Shown here one piece after another: positions 45,240 to 56,177 of a stretch of DNA of 64,000 bases; positions within the stretch are counted from its first letter, which is position 1, and each line of letters begins with the position of its first letter. A model generated the notes under the pieces. The model saw nothing but the letters and a program-made list of their open reading frames with translations. It ran no database searches and was not told the DNA's origin. A program made the translations under genes and the position numbers. Source of the stretch: Rosa chinensis (lineage: Eukaryota; Streptophyta; Magnoliopsida; Rosales; Rosaceae); assembly GCF_002994745.2 (NCBI RefSeq), contig NC_037089.1, positions 87,630,347 through 87,694,346 on the forward strand. The letters are read 5' to 3'.

Positions 45240-48200
45240 AAAATGCATGTAGAGAACGGAAATGAGTTCCTTTGCATTACCTCTAATGATTGCGAACAAA
45301 GACGCATCTTAGAGAAGTTTATGTGTCTCTCTAGTGGACTTTATGTCACTATTCGAGCTATTAAATCCAATAAAGTTATGAGAGAAGATCTCTTGGATTT
45401 AGACACATATTGGCTTTGTCAGGACATGACAGATATGATGATCCGTCTACAAAAGACTTCACATGGACATCATTTCTTTTGAGCAACATGAAGCAAGATG
45501 CCGCCATAAAAGGCGCCAACCATGGGCATAACGCCATGGTTGTTCCTCCTAGTGGCCATGACGCCATACATGCTAATTTCCATGGCTCCCACGCCATGAT
45601 GGGAGATGTAGTCACACATTTTGCTTCTAATAGCGTTACAGACGCTTAGGCCTAACCAAAATCCTCATTGGTTGCTTCGAAGGCCTCTCGCTCGTTTTAC
45701 AAAGCCCATTCCTTAGGGAAATTAGGACTGAGACCGTCCTATGCAAAGGATATGACAATACTCATTATGTTCTTACAAAGAATCCATAGGGATTTTGTGG
45801 ATTGATTCAACCAACTTGCGGACGCTTAAATATTTCATGATGTTGGTTGACACGCTAACACGCCGGTCACGTGTTGTGTCATTGTCCACCTATAAATGCT
45901 ACTTATGCTACACTCCTAGCACATATCATGTGACAACGGGCTCACTCCCCGAATCATCCTATTCAGTCAATTGGATTTGACTATGCTAGAGAGTTTACAT
46001 CGAAAGACTTTCGATGGATATTGCAATGGGTTTGATGTTAGACATCACATTCCCATTTACACACCCAATTGGTCTCGCGGACACGACTACGATGGTAGTC
46101 CGAACATTGGTAATGCGCACCAATCTTCTTACATCCGCTTGGGGTGATGCAATATTGCATGCAGCTATGCTAATTCGTCTACGACCTATCGCCACTCAAT
46201 GTACCTATGCGTTACAGCTAGTGACTGGGTACACGTATTTTGTACTTACGCACATTTGAGTGAGCCATTTCTGTGCCACTTGCACCGCCACAGCGCTCTA
46301 TGATGGGTCCTTACAGACGAATGGGCAACTACGTTGGATTTGCGTTTCCAATAATCGTCCGCCACTTAAATGCCCTTGCTAGGCGATCTCCTTACCGCTA
46401 GATTTGCGGATGTCACTTTGATGAGACAGTCTTCCCGTCGTTAGGGGGAGATAAGAACACGTATGTTCAGCAGGAACGACAGGAATTGTCGTAGTCTGTC
46501 CCCACTATGTCTCATCTTGATCCCTGTTAAAGTGACGAGATCACACAATTATGCTGCAAACATGCCTGCAAGGAAGGACGTCCCTACGAGAGGACGTAAG
46601 CGCCACCCTACACGGAGGTAGGCATGGCGCCAATGCCAAATAGAGTGGCACTCTGGCGTTACAGGCCCTGGCCCCAGCTAGGATGCGTGGGAGGCTCGTG
46701 GGTTCGAAGGATACTTTGGCACATTCCAATCCTTTAATCATCAAGACTCAAAATCCGTCTCATGAGTATCTTCCGGGTTATGGTTATCGTTGGGGGACGC
46801 CTCAACGTCAAACCCTATTCCTGAGAATATAGAGCTCTATGAAACTTAAACTAGTGTACATGAGACGTGGGATAGAAACTCCATCAGAATTGATGATGTA
46901 GTTGCGTATTTTGTTGCGCATGAGTTTTTGAGTTAGATGATATCGAACCACGCTCCGTTGATGAATGAATGCCAACGTAGAGAGTTTTTGGCCTAAATGG
47001 AAAGATGCGATCCAGGTTAAGATGGATTCTCTAACGAAGAGGAAGGTTTTCGAGCTAGAGATGCCAACACCTCCTAACATAGAACCTGTTGACTAATGGG
47101 TCTTCGTTAGAACGCGTGATGAGAAAAAGAGATGGCAATCTCGCCTTATGGCGCAAGGCTTCTCACAAAACGCCCTGGAATCGACTACGATGAGACATAT
47201 TCTCTCGTAATGGATGTCATTGCACTCCACTACCCTGTCAGTTTGGTAGTTTCCGAATAACTGAACATGCAGCTTACAAATATGGTCACTACGTATCTCT
47301 ATAGGGATCTAGATACGGAATATACATGAAGGTTCATGGTGAACTTCATTTACCCAAATCAAGTGGCTCTAGACCATGGAGCGCGTTTACAATAAGGTTG
47401 AAACGCTCACTAAAGTGACTACTTGATTGGGAAGGGATATGCCCACGCGTTTCTATGACAAGTTTCAGATTCTATCGTGGTTCATGTTGGACATGATCTT
47501 CATTAGAAGCCCTTAAAGAGTTAAGGGAAACCGCTGAACACTTGAAATCTGAGTTTGAGATGAAGGATTTTGGGAGAACACGATTATGTCTCGGTTTGGA
47601 ACTTGAGCATCGTGTCGATAGATGCTTAGGCATTTTGACAAGGTCAAGCCTCCAAGCACCCCATGATCGTCTGTAGTCTTGATCCTGAAAAGGATCCTCT
47701 TCGTTCGAAGGATGATGACGAAGATGCGTTAGGGGCAGAAATGCCCTAGTTAAGTACAATAGGCGCATTATTGTACTTAGCTCAATGCACAAGACCAGAC
47801 ATCTCATTTACCATGAACTTGTTAGTTAGATATAGCTCTGCGCCAACGCGACGCCATTGGATTGGTGTAAAAGATATCTTTCGATACTTGAGATGTATGA
47901 ATGATATGGGCTTGTTCTATCCCTACAAAGAGATGATGGATTCGGACCCATCACACACCAGGTACGCCGCCAACGCTGGCCTGCGTTTTCTATCCCCATC
48001 CCAAAACGACATGTGTTTTGGAAGGTTTTGCTGATGTTGGGTATCTCTCTGACCCACACAAAGGTCGCTCCCAAACTGGTTAAGTGTTCACCATGGGAAA
48101 AGACCGTGATATCTTGGAGGTCTACAAAACAGACCGTAGTCGCTATATCTTCGAACAATGCAGAGATCATTGCTCTTCACGAAGTGGTTCGTGAATGTAT

Positions 48201-48495
48201 ATGGATTGGATCCATAATTACGCATGTTCGAACAATTGTGGTTTGAAGTCTACCACAGATGAGCCTACGAGCATTTAGGATAATGCTACTTGTTTTGAAC
48301 AAATGAGGCAAGGCTACATCAAAAGCGACAACACCAAGCATAATCAGCAACAACAGACACTCCTCGAGATCAAAGTGAACTAGGTTCGATCTGAGGACAA
48401 TGTGGCAGACTTGTTTACTAAGTCATTGCCCAAATCCACGTTCGAGAAACATGTGGCAAGAATTGACTTGCCAAAATTATCTGAACTCCCATGAT
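45240..48495 (+). pseudogene. Copia pol remnant (integrase, reverse transcriptase, RNase H)
   Basis: Only scattered pieces can be read, in changing frames: the pre-integrase region (about 45260-45480), integrase pieces (about 45800-46250, e.g. TLVMRTNL and SAWGDAILHAAMLIRLRP), reverse transcriptase (about 47030-47600), LLYLAQCTRPDISF-type sequence near 47765, and RNase H pieces (SWRSTKQTVVAISSNNAEI, about 48110). The catalytic YVDD segment of reverse transcriptase is not readable. Deletions and stops are frequent, so this copy could not encode working enzymes. Confidence 0.85.
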
Positions 48496-48686
48496 CGTAG
48501 TCATCAGGGGGAGGTGCAGACATCAGGGGGAGATGTCTACATGTTCGTCTCGAATCGTGAAGGGTGTGTTGTGCTCTTTTTCCCCTTCGACCGAGGTTAT
48601 TTTTGTCCCACTGGGTTTTTGTTACTCGGCAAGGTTTTTAATGAGGCAACGAGAGAAGCACCGCGTTTGGGCAACACAAGGGGGAG

Positions 48687-48904
48687 TGTTGAAGGAAAAC
48701 CTAATTTGTGTTTAGCCCAAACTCTAGGTTAGTTGACCTAGTGGTAATAGGATTTAATTAGAAGGATATAGAATCCTAATCAATGTAGAATTCCTTTCCT
48801 TGTATGATTGAGATTCTATGCATTGTAATCCTCTATATAAAGAGGCCCCTATTATCAATGAGAATACACAGAAATTTTCTCCCAAATTTAGTTTCTCTAC
48901 AACA
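48687..48904 (+). repeat. Copia 3' LTR
   Basis: 218 bp, preceded directly by the polypurine tract and followed by the AAAAT target duplication. Confidence 0.95.
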
Positions 48905-48909
48905 AAAAT

Positions 48910-51037
48910 GTAGCACATGATACGATTTTCTGGATTAAATTTTTTTCTCCATAAAATATTTTATTGTAAGAATGAGCTGCGTAAATGATTTTTTTTTTAG
49001 AATGGCGTAAACGATATCTTGTATGGCTAAACTCTTTTAAAGATGGATGTTTCTATTCATACTTCTAAAATTGGCATTTGAATCTCCTTGTATATAAGAC
49101 CTCTAACTTACTTTTCAAATACTCAATTTTCTAAGTACACCTCCCCCCCCCCCCCCCCCCCAAAATTTTCCCTAAATGCCATTAACCCTTATAATCATCA
49201 AATTTAGGGTTCTTCAACAAAAACATTGCCGGGTGAGTTCCACTCCCATGCTTTAACTACCAAACAATAAAGAACTTTTCTTAAGAGTCTAACACAATTA
49301 AGGAGAGCTATTGCTAGCTATTGATTATAGCAATGGATTCATACCTAGGTTTTTGAAAGTCTCTACTTTGAGTAATAGGAAGATGATCGCATCTCATATT
49401 AAAACTGAGGTTTAACCTCAGGAAGGGGTAATCATAATTCATTTCAACGAGAAAGTACCCATTGTTATACTGTTTCTTTCAAAAGTCTGAACAAAGGTGT
49501 TGCATGAGGTTGAAAACACGCCATTCATCTTGATTAGGATTCTAACATGACGATAAAAAATGATGAAAAAAATGCAGATGAAAACTTAAGAACATGAGCA
49601 TGCACAATGACATGCTAATGAAAAGACTAAAGATCTGGATAAAGACCAATGGCCACAACCAAGCTACCATACAATAGATACGTACAATTTTGAACATCAC
49701 TTTTACTATATTGTCTGCGTATGATTTTAGGTAGGTTTTCAAAATATGATTCAAGAATAAAAAAAAATGAATATAATTACGATAATATTTGAAGTTGTCA
49801 TATGTGAAATCCAAATGAGGAAAAAGAATAGATTTTTCTTCATCTTCTTCTTCTTTTTTTTGCCGGGTAAAATGAAACATGAATACATAGCTCGGTTTGT
49901 CAAAGATGGTGGAGAGGTAAGAAGAGAATTTATATTTATTATTATCATTTTTCCATGTTGCGTCTTTATTTGTCATTTTATGTGAGTTGACAAAATTAAT
50001 CATTACTTCAAAAAAGTATGAGATCCAAATGCTAATTTTAGAGATATGAATAGAAGATCTCTTTAAAGATATATCCTTCTCCCATGTGTTTTGGGAAGCT
50101 ATTTTCTTTAACGATGCTATCACCTTAGTTGGTCATAGTCTTCTCTCTCTGGATGTTTGGGTCCATAAACCGAACCCTGCCTCACCGACCCTTAGTCTAG
50201 ATTTTCTTAATTATGGTTGCCCAATACATTTTTCTTTGTAATTTCCTTTTTCTCCTAAAAAAAAGTGTTATACAGCTAAAAATTTTGTAAAATGGAGTTT
50301 TTACTGTAAATAAAAACAAACTTGAGCTATTGTAAAATGACTAAAAAAAAAACAAAAAACATATTATGATTTTCATGCAACCGAACAATCATCTCTATTC
50401 AGCTAGTCATTATCCAAGTGTTCTAACAGGTGTCTCTTGATATGGATGACAATCTGCTCCGCATATGTGGATGACGATCTCCTCCACAAAATAGGAATCT
50501 TTGCTTCTTTTGTAGCCGACAACACCTTATGGGCTCTTCCCGCCTTTTAAACAATTCATCATGAAATCACCTTCACCGGAATATTCCACCGACCCACATC
50601 CACAAATACACTGTTGAGTCCATGATTCTCTGTTTGGTCCCGGATGAAATGTGAATAATTGAGACTTAGTTTATGACTTTATGTCTAATCATGTGCATGA
50701 ACATGAATGAATGGATTAATCTATACAGTGGTATAGCTAGAAGTTTCATTTAGGAGAGTCAAAACATAAATAGTTATTATATTGAAAAAAAATAGTTTGA
50801 TAACATTATTGCTCTATTTAAAATCTTTAAATAGTTGATTTATAGCTTTATAAATTATCTTATTAAATTGATTTATTGGAGAATATTAATTGTGATTTCC
50901 TCTATATTAATAGAAATTGAAAAAGAAATGTATTAAACATTAAAACCGGAAAGTAAAAAGCTTAAAATTATGCATTTAAGAGTGTCATTATAGTATTATA
51001 TTATAGGGTTATGCATTTAAGAGTGTCGTTATAGTAT
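48910..51037. other. Intergenic; AT-rich, no supported gene
   Basis: Holds a run of 20 C at 49143-49162 and a 41-bp tandem duplication at 50970-51050. The minus-strand frame at 49542-50123 is AT-driven and has no recognisable domain. A LINE-like tail may end near 50265, but this is not secure. Confidence 0.45.
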
Positions 51038-51050
51038 TATATTATAGGGT
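50970..51050. repeat. 41-bp tandem duplication
   Basis: ATGCATTTAAGAGTGTC and the following sequence to TATAGGG occurs at 50970-51010 and 51011-51050 with one difference. The second copy provides the target duplication of the adjacent transposon. Confidence 0.85.
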
Positions 51051-53326
51051 GCAGCTATTTCCGACCTATCATTTTCTTTGTTCACCCTACTTACTCATTA
51101 CACCCTACATTTTAATTTTAATTATTAAATTTAGTTATGTAATCCATTTCTATGTTCAAGAATATCCTTACATGACATATCCAATTAAAAGAGATTTTTT
51201 TTAATGAAAATATGGCATTTAATTTATACTAATAAAAAAACTATAATATATTAAAGATTCCTTACAAAATCATAATCTAATTTACTTCCTTTTTTTTTTC
51301 TTTCTGCTTCAATGTTTATCTATTTCAAGCTATGTCAAAAGATTAGTTAGTTAACAACTATGAGCAATGAAGAAGATATTGAGATTTTTCTTTCGTGTTT
51401 TAAATTTTTTCGTTCAATGTTCACAAAAAGTATTGCAAAGATTTTGATGTAATTAACACTAATGATTTTGTGAATTAAATAACCAATTCATGATAAAGAG
51501 GGTAACAATAAGACAAAAAATATTTGGGTGGAGAAGATTTTCAATGTTATCTAATAAGAAATTAAGTAATCTTTCTATTTAATTCATTGGTTATTTATTT
51601 ATTTTTCCTTACAGATTTAGATTTTATAAAATTAATGTACTTAAAAAAATAATGTACTTAGTAGTTATTTTACACTTGAATAGTATAGTCTTTCAATAAT
51701 TCATATGTTTGTAGAGTGAATTAACAAAATCCGTAGGAATTTATAAATGATGGAATCTTTAACTCCATCAATCTAAAATTTCATCAATTGCAATTTCTTT
51801 TGTTTGGTTGCATGTATTTAGGATTTGAAATGTATAATAAATTTAAAAAGTTTAAAACAAATAAAAAGATAAAATAGAAAAAAGTCCTGTTTTGGAAATA
51901 AAAATTGAATACTACAAAGGAATTCGTAAATGACACCTATTTTGGTGGAAATTGAAGTGAGGAATTTAAATAACGAATTCTTTCGTTTTTTTTCCACAGA
52001 TAAATTTAAAATTTCCAATATGATAATGCCAAACGAGAGAATTGGCTTTTAAGAATTATGAATTCCTCACTTTCAATTAAATTCCATCATTTTTTCCCTC
52101 ATTCAAACACACTCTAAGGGGGGTGTATTGTATATGGAATTAGTGGAAGTTTTAAAGAAATCTATGGAATTTAAAAGTCTGGGTGTATTCAATATAGACT
52201 TTTAATAGTCCATGAAAGTCTTGAGGTATTCAATTAGGATTTTTAAAGACTTCATGAATTCCACCAAAATCTAGGGGTATTCAATTAGGACTTTTAAAAA
52301 TGAATAAAAGTACAGAGGTATTCAAAATATCATTCATACTTATGGAATTACAAAATCATGGATAATCATAGACTTTGTAGTGTTAACTATACATAACAAA
52401 CTCCAATAATTTTCCAGCCTCCAGACCAAAGATTTCAAAAAGTCTATCAAAGTTTCCTCTTCAAAAAAAAAAAAAAGGTCTATCAAAGTTATTATCTCTA
52501 CGCACGAAGAAGTTTGTCCTTCATCATCTCTCTTTCTTAATTTTTTGTCTTTTCTCTAATTTTTTATGATATCAAATTTTTTTGATACCCAACATGTTCA
52601 TTGTAGTTGTTGAATGTGATTTTTGTTTTTTTTTTCAATTGTGATACTTTGAACCCTAATAGCAATAAAAATGATTTATGAAACCCTAAAACTCAAATAT
52701 TGTGGTCTAACCCTAAGACCTTGAACCATACTAAATTTTATCTTATTAATTAATTATTCTCATTAATTTGAATTTATATTATGGTTAAAAAAAAGGTTGA
52801 ACAATTGAATTTCAATTGATTGATTATAGATCAAGACATTGATCAATATTGCTACAATATATGTTAATCGACGAAAACGAAATTGATGAGAATAATTAAC
52901 CATAAACATCAAGTGATCTATATTGTATATTTATGTTGTTGGGAGATTAGGAATGAGAACAAACTCGCTAAACAGACTAACAATCATTTATTTGAGTCCA
53001 TTTCTATTAGAAGATAGTGGAGCATTGAAGAGACAACAAGTTATTATTTTGTTTTGTGTTTGGGCTGCATTTGTTTTTTTTTTTTATATATATTATGTAC
53101 ATCCTAGGAAATCTGTAAAAGTCATTCATAATAAAGTATATAGATTTTCATGAATCAATAAAAGTCTGTTGCTAAAATCAATGGTTTTAAGAAATTCATA
53201 ACAGTCTATCGACTTTTTAAAGAGTCTGTGGACTTTTCAAAAAGTCTGTCATTTAAAAAAAGTTTGTACAAATTCAAATACAATACACCCCCCTAAGAAA
53301 ATAGTAGGATGACAATAGACGCACCT
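51047..53326. mobile_element. Mutator-like element with nested PIF element, 9-bp TSD
   Basis: The left end GGGTGCAGCTATTTCCGACC faces the complement of the right end AGGTGCGTCTATTGTCATCC; both continue to CATTTTCT or TATTTTCT. TATATTATA flanks both sides exactly (51038-51046 and 53327-53335). The duplication is AT-rich, so some chance of coincidence remains. After subtracting the nested insertion, about 1.1 kb of AT-rich non-coding sequence is left. Confidence 0.6.
52118..53293. mobile_element. PIF/Harbinger-type non-autonomous element, TAA duplication
   Basis: A 1176-bp element: GGGGGGTGTATTGTATATGG at the left, ...ATACAATACACCCCCC at the right, flanked by TAA on both sides (52115-52117 and 53294-53296). 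Near each end are repeated phrases (GTATTCAATTAGGA; AAAAGTCTGT). No transposase domain was recognised; the 76-codon frame at 52923-53153 is not known. Confidence 0.82.
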
Positions 53327-53335
53327 TATATTATA

Positions 53336-54260
53336 TTTTTACATAGAGAGTTCAATTAATCAAAATATGAGAACCCTTCTCGCCCCCCTCTCTCTACGAG
53401 AATCCACCGAAGTCAGGGTCGTGGGCTCGTGGCCATAAGAAATCATTCCCACAAAGACTAAGCACCAATGGTTAATATCCTTCTGATTTTGGAAGTGAGC
53501 CAAGTTGGCTCACGGTTCACATTTTGGTGAAGAAAGAGGGAATCTAGCTATAAGAGCCAAAGATATCTCGGGCATTGTTTTCTTTTATGGTTGCAGACTT
53601 GCAGATAGTAACAAGAACCGTACTGTTGTTTAGTGGTGGTTTCAAATCACACTCGCCCACAGGAGGAGTCAGAACATGTGCTAATCAATCAGGTAAGGTT
53701 AACTTATATTAGTAGGACGTTATGGCAGACATGTAAAGCCAGAGAGAAAAACAAAAAAGAAGAAGAAGAATGCAGACAGGACAGGACAGGCTTAGGTGCT
53801 CGAAAGTACTGGAAGAGAGCGATGGGGGAATGAGAGTGGTTCATCCAAACTTTGCTGCAATTGGATGTAATATTGTCTCATATATTTCAGATGCGAATTT
53901 TATTATTGATGGAGAAAATGCTTTTCTTCCTTGGTGATCATAACTGCTCAATAATTAAATTGACTCATTCCTCAAAAAAAAAAAAATAATAATAATTAAA
54001 TTGACTCCTTGCTTTGTTCTATAGGATCGTACCTCTATGTCCTTGACTTCTAAGGAGACAGGAATCTAAACTTGGTGGATGAATTATAGCCATGCGATCA
54101 GAGCGTGATTAATGGCTGGTGGCCTAACGATCACCATGGCTGTAGATGATCGTTCTCAGCTTGGTTTACCCAAGTCTGGGGAAAAAAAAAAGACTCCTTG
54201 CTTTGTTCACACACTTGAGTCTTATCTCTCTTTACTCCGAAAGAAAGGTTATAACGAGGG
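53336..54260. other. Intergenic; no supported gene
   Basis: A phrase AATAATTAAATTGACTC occurs on both sides of a poly-A run (53950-54005), like the target duplication of a small retroposed tail, and GACTCCTTGCTTTGTTC recurs near 54002 and 54192. No coding region supported. Confidence 0.4.
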
Positions 54261-54448
54261 CCAATTCTTAGGTGCGGGTAGCCGCACCACGTGTACGGTG
54301 CGGCTGCCCAATCAAATCTCAGAAATTTTTCCTTTTGTTCCGAAATTGTCCCTGATTTTTAAATGTGAAATACCCAAAATACCCCCCTGCTAGGGGTATG
54401 ATTGGCCTGCCGCACCACGTGGCGGTGCGGCTGCCCCACGCAAGAATC
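54261..54448. mobile_element. Small GC-rich hairpin MITE
   Basis: ATTCTTAGGTGCGGGTAGCC at the left pairs with the right end, whose complement reads ATTCTTGCGTGGGGCAGCC. Both arms continue as GCACCACGTG-type palindromes, while the middle is AT-rich with TACCCAAAATACCCCCC. No certain target duplication. Confidence 0.6.
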
Positions 54449-54769
54449 ACTCTATAACGAGACCTTCCAAGACTTTAAGTTGAAACCTTTCGCAACACTT
54501 GTCTTTTTTATTTCAAGAAAAGAACAGCAAAGACAAAAAAAAAGAGGAAACCTTTAGGAGTGACTGAAAATGACTCAAAACACAAAAGACTTCTTTAGTA
54601 TTGCTCTTTGTACTTGTTCCCTGTCTAGATGACCGAAATAATCTTACTTTTCGAAAACGTTTTCAGAGATCCTTTGCCAATTATGTTCCAGCATGCTTTG
54701 TTTTCTAACTACAAAAATTATAATCCTACTTCTATTGGGAAAAAAATCCATTAAAGAAGTGATTTAATG

Positions 54770-55243
54770 GCATCCCTCTAAAAGGAAGTATATTAAGATT
54801 AATTTTGATGGATCAGTTCAAATGAATTGTTATAGACTTATAGTGCTGGTGGCTTTATCTTCACGAATGAAAATGGAGACCCCATTTTAGCTGCCTCTAA
54901 AAACTTGGGAAGCTCTGATGTTCTCACTACGTACTAAAGCTCTAGCCCTAAGAGTTGGACTGCATGCTGTTGTGATTCATGATTTTAAGAACCTAGAGGT
55001 TAAAAGTGATTCGAAAGTGTTGCTAGCATCCATTAATCCCCCTTGGAGGATCAAATTCACTGTCCAAGACATTAAGTCCTTAGCAAGGAAGCTGAATTCA
55101 GTTACTTTCAAGTATATCAAAAGAGAAGTAAATTTTTTAGCGGATGCTATTGAGGATATGCCACAACTGTTCGGCTTAACTATGGAGAAGCTCACTTCCT
55201 CTCTCTGCTGCAGATGCACTCCTTCCATTTTGATAATCTAGCT
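54770..55243 (+). mobile_element. LINE-derived RNase H fragment
   Basis: The forward frame near 54790-55200 reads KINFDGSVQMN, then AGGFIFTNENGDPILAASKN, TKALALRVGLHAVV and LEVKSDSKVLLASI, with VNFLADAIEDM at the end: the RNase H-like domain found at the C-terminus of plant LINE ORF2. A frame change at about 54835-54845 and another near 54930 break it. No reverse transcriptase precedes it, so it is a truncated, dead copy. Confidence 0.65.
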
Positions 55244-55558
55244 TAAGACATGATACAGTTGCACACGATATGATAACACGACATGAACACAAATGAAATT
55301 AGAAGGTTGTGGTTTGAGGTTTATTGATTTGGTTCCATATAAAGTTACCACGATAAGAACACAAATTTTAATGGTTCAGTATAGTGTTAATCAGTTAATA
55401 CCATAAGAATCATTAGCATAAGAGTATTCTTGTAAATTTTGAGTTTCTCTATCTAATATACATTAGAAATCCCGATCCATCTCTTTAATTCATTCATTCA
55501 TTGGATCCCCTTTCTCAATCTTCATGACAACAAGTCAACAACTTCAACTATCAACTTA

Positions 55559-55597
<39 letters not shown>

Positions 55598-56177
55598 TTA
55601 TTGATCCGTGCTTCTTATGTTGCACTGAGTTTATAAGATATTGTAATTAAAATTTAGTTATTTTCTCAACGGGTTTTAATAGATTTAAACGGTTAACACG
55701 AAATCAAATTATTCGATTTTTATTTTGGAGGATAAAATGTTAGCTTAACGGTTTGTTATTATGTTTCACTATTAATATATGAAACAATCTTATACGACAC
55801 GACCGTAACCTAGCAGACCAAGTTGAATTAGAGGGTTTTCATTGTAATTGTATTTCTCAAAAAAAACAACCTATTTCTCAAACAAGATTTCGGGGCTGAT
55901 TTTGTGCAATGGGAAAGCTATTTTTAAAGTCACAAGGTATAATAGCAACTTAAACATAATCACCAACTAAATATTCGAGGCGAATACTCTTCAACAACCC
56001 TCTTAAAAGTCTTAACATCCTTAGCACACTAATAAACATTTTATTACTCGCACATGGAAAATACAAGGGCGCTAGTCAATGTATTCCAAAGAGAAAGCAG
56101 CAGCAGCAGCCATCAGATTACAACTTTCAGGTATTTAACGCATTATTTTTCTTTAGTCTTTCTCGAGTTGTTTTGGT
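55244..56177. other. Intergenic; (TA)n microsatellite, sulfite oxidase 3' region
   Basis: A (TA)n tract lies at about 55562-55590. The last 150 bp are the likely 3' untranslated region of the sulfite oxidase gene. No other gene seen. Confidence 0.5.

Larger units (their letters stand above)
42974..48904 (+). mobile_element. Ty1/Copia LTR retrotransposon, complete ends, decayed interior
   Basis: A 5931-bp element with 218-bp LTRs (42974-43191 and 48687-48904, TGTTGAAGG...CTACAACA) that differ at only three positions, flanked by the 5-bp target duplication AAAAT (42969-42973 and 48905-48909). Each LTR has TATATAAAGAG. Just inside the left LTR lies CGTTATCAGCACGAG, a tRNA-primer-site-like sequence common in plant Copia elements. 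The polypurine tract AAGGGGGAG abuts the right LTR. Between them, gag and pol are broken by stops, shifts and deletions. A run of 23 C occurs at 43282-43304. Confidence 0.95.

Noticed and set aside
49542..50123. 193-codon minus-strand frame
   Set aside because: Lys/Ile/Phe-rich composition driven by AT-rich DNA, with no recognisable domain or splice context.
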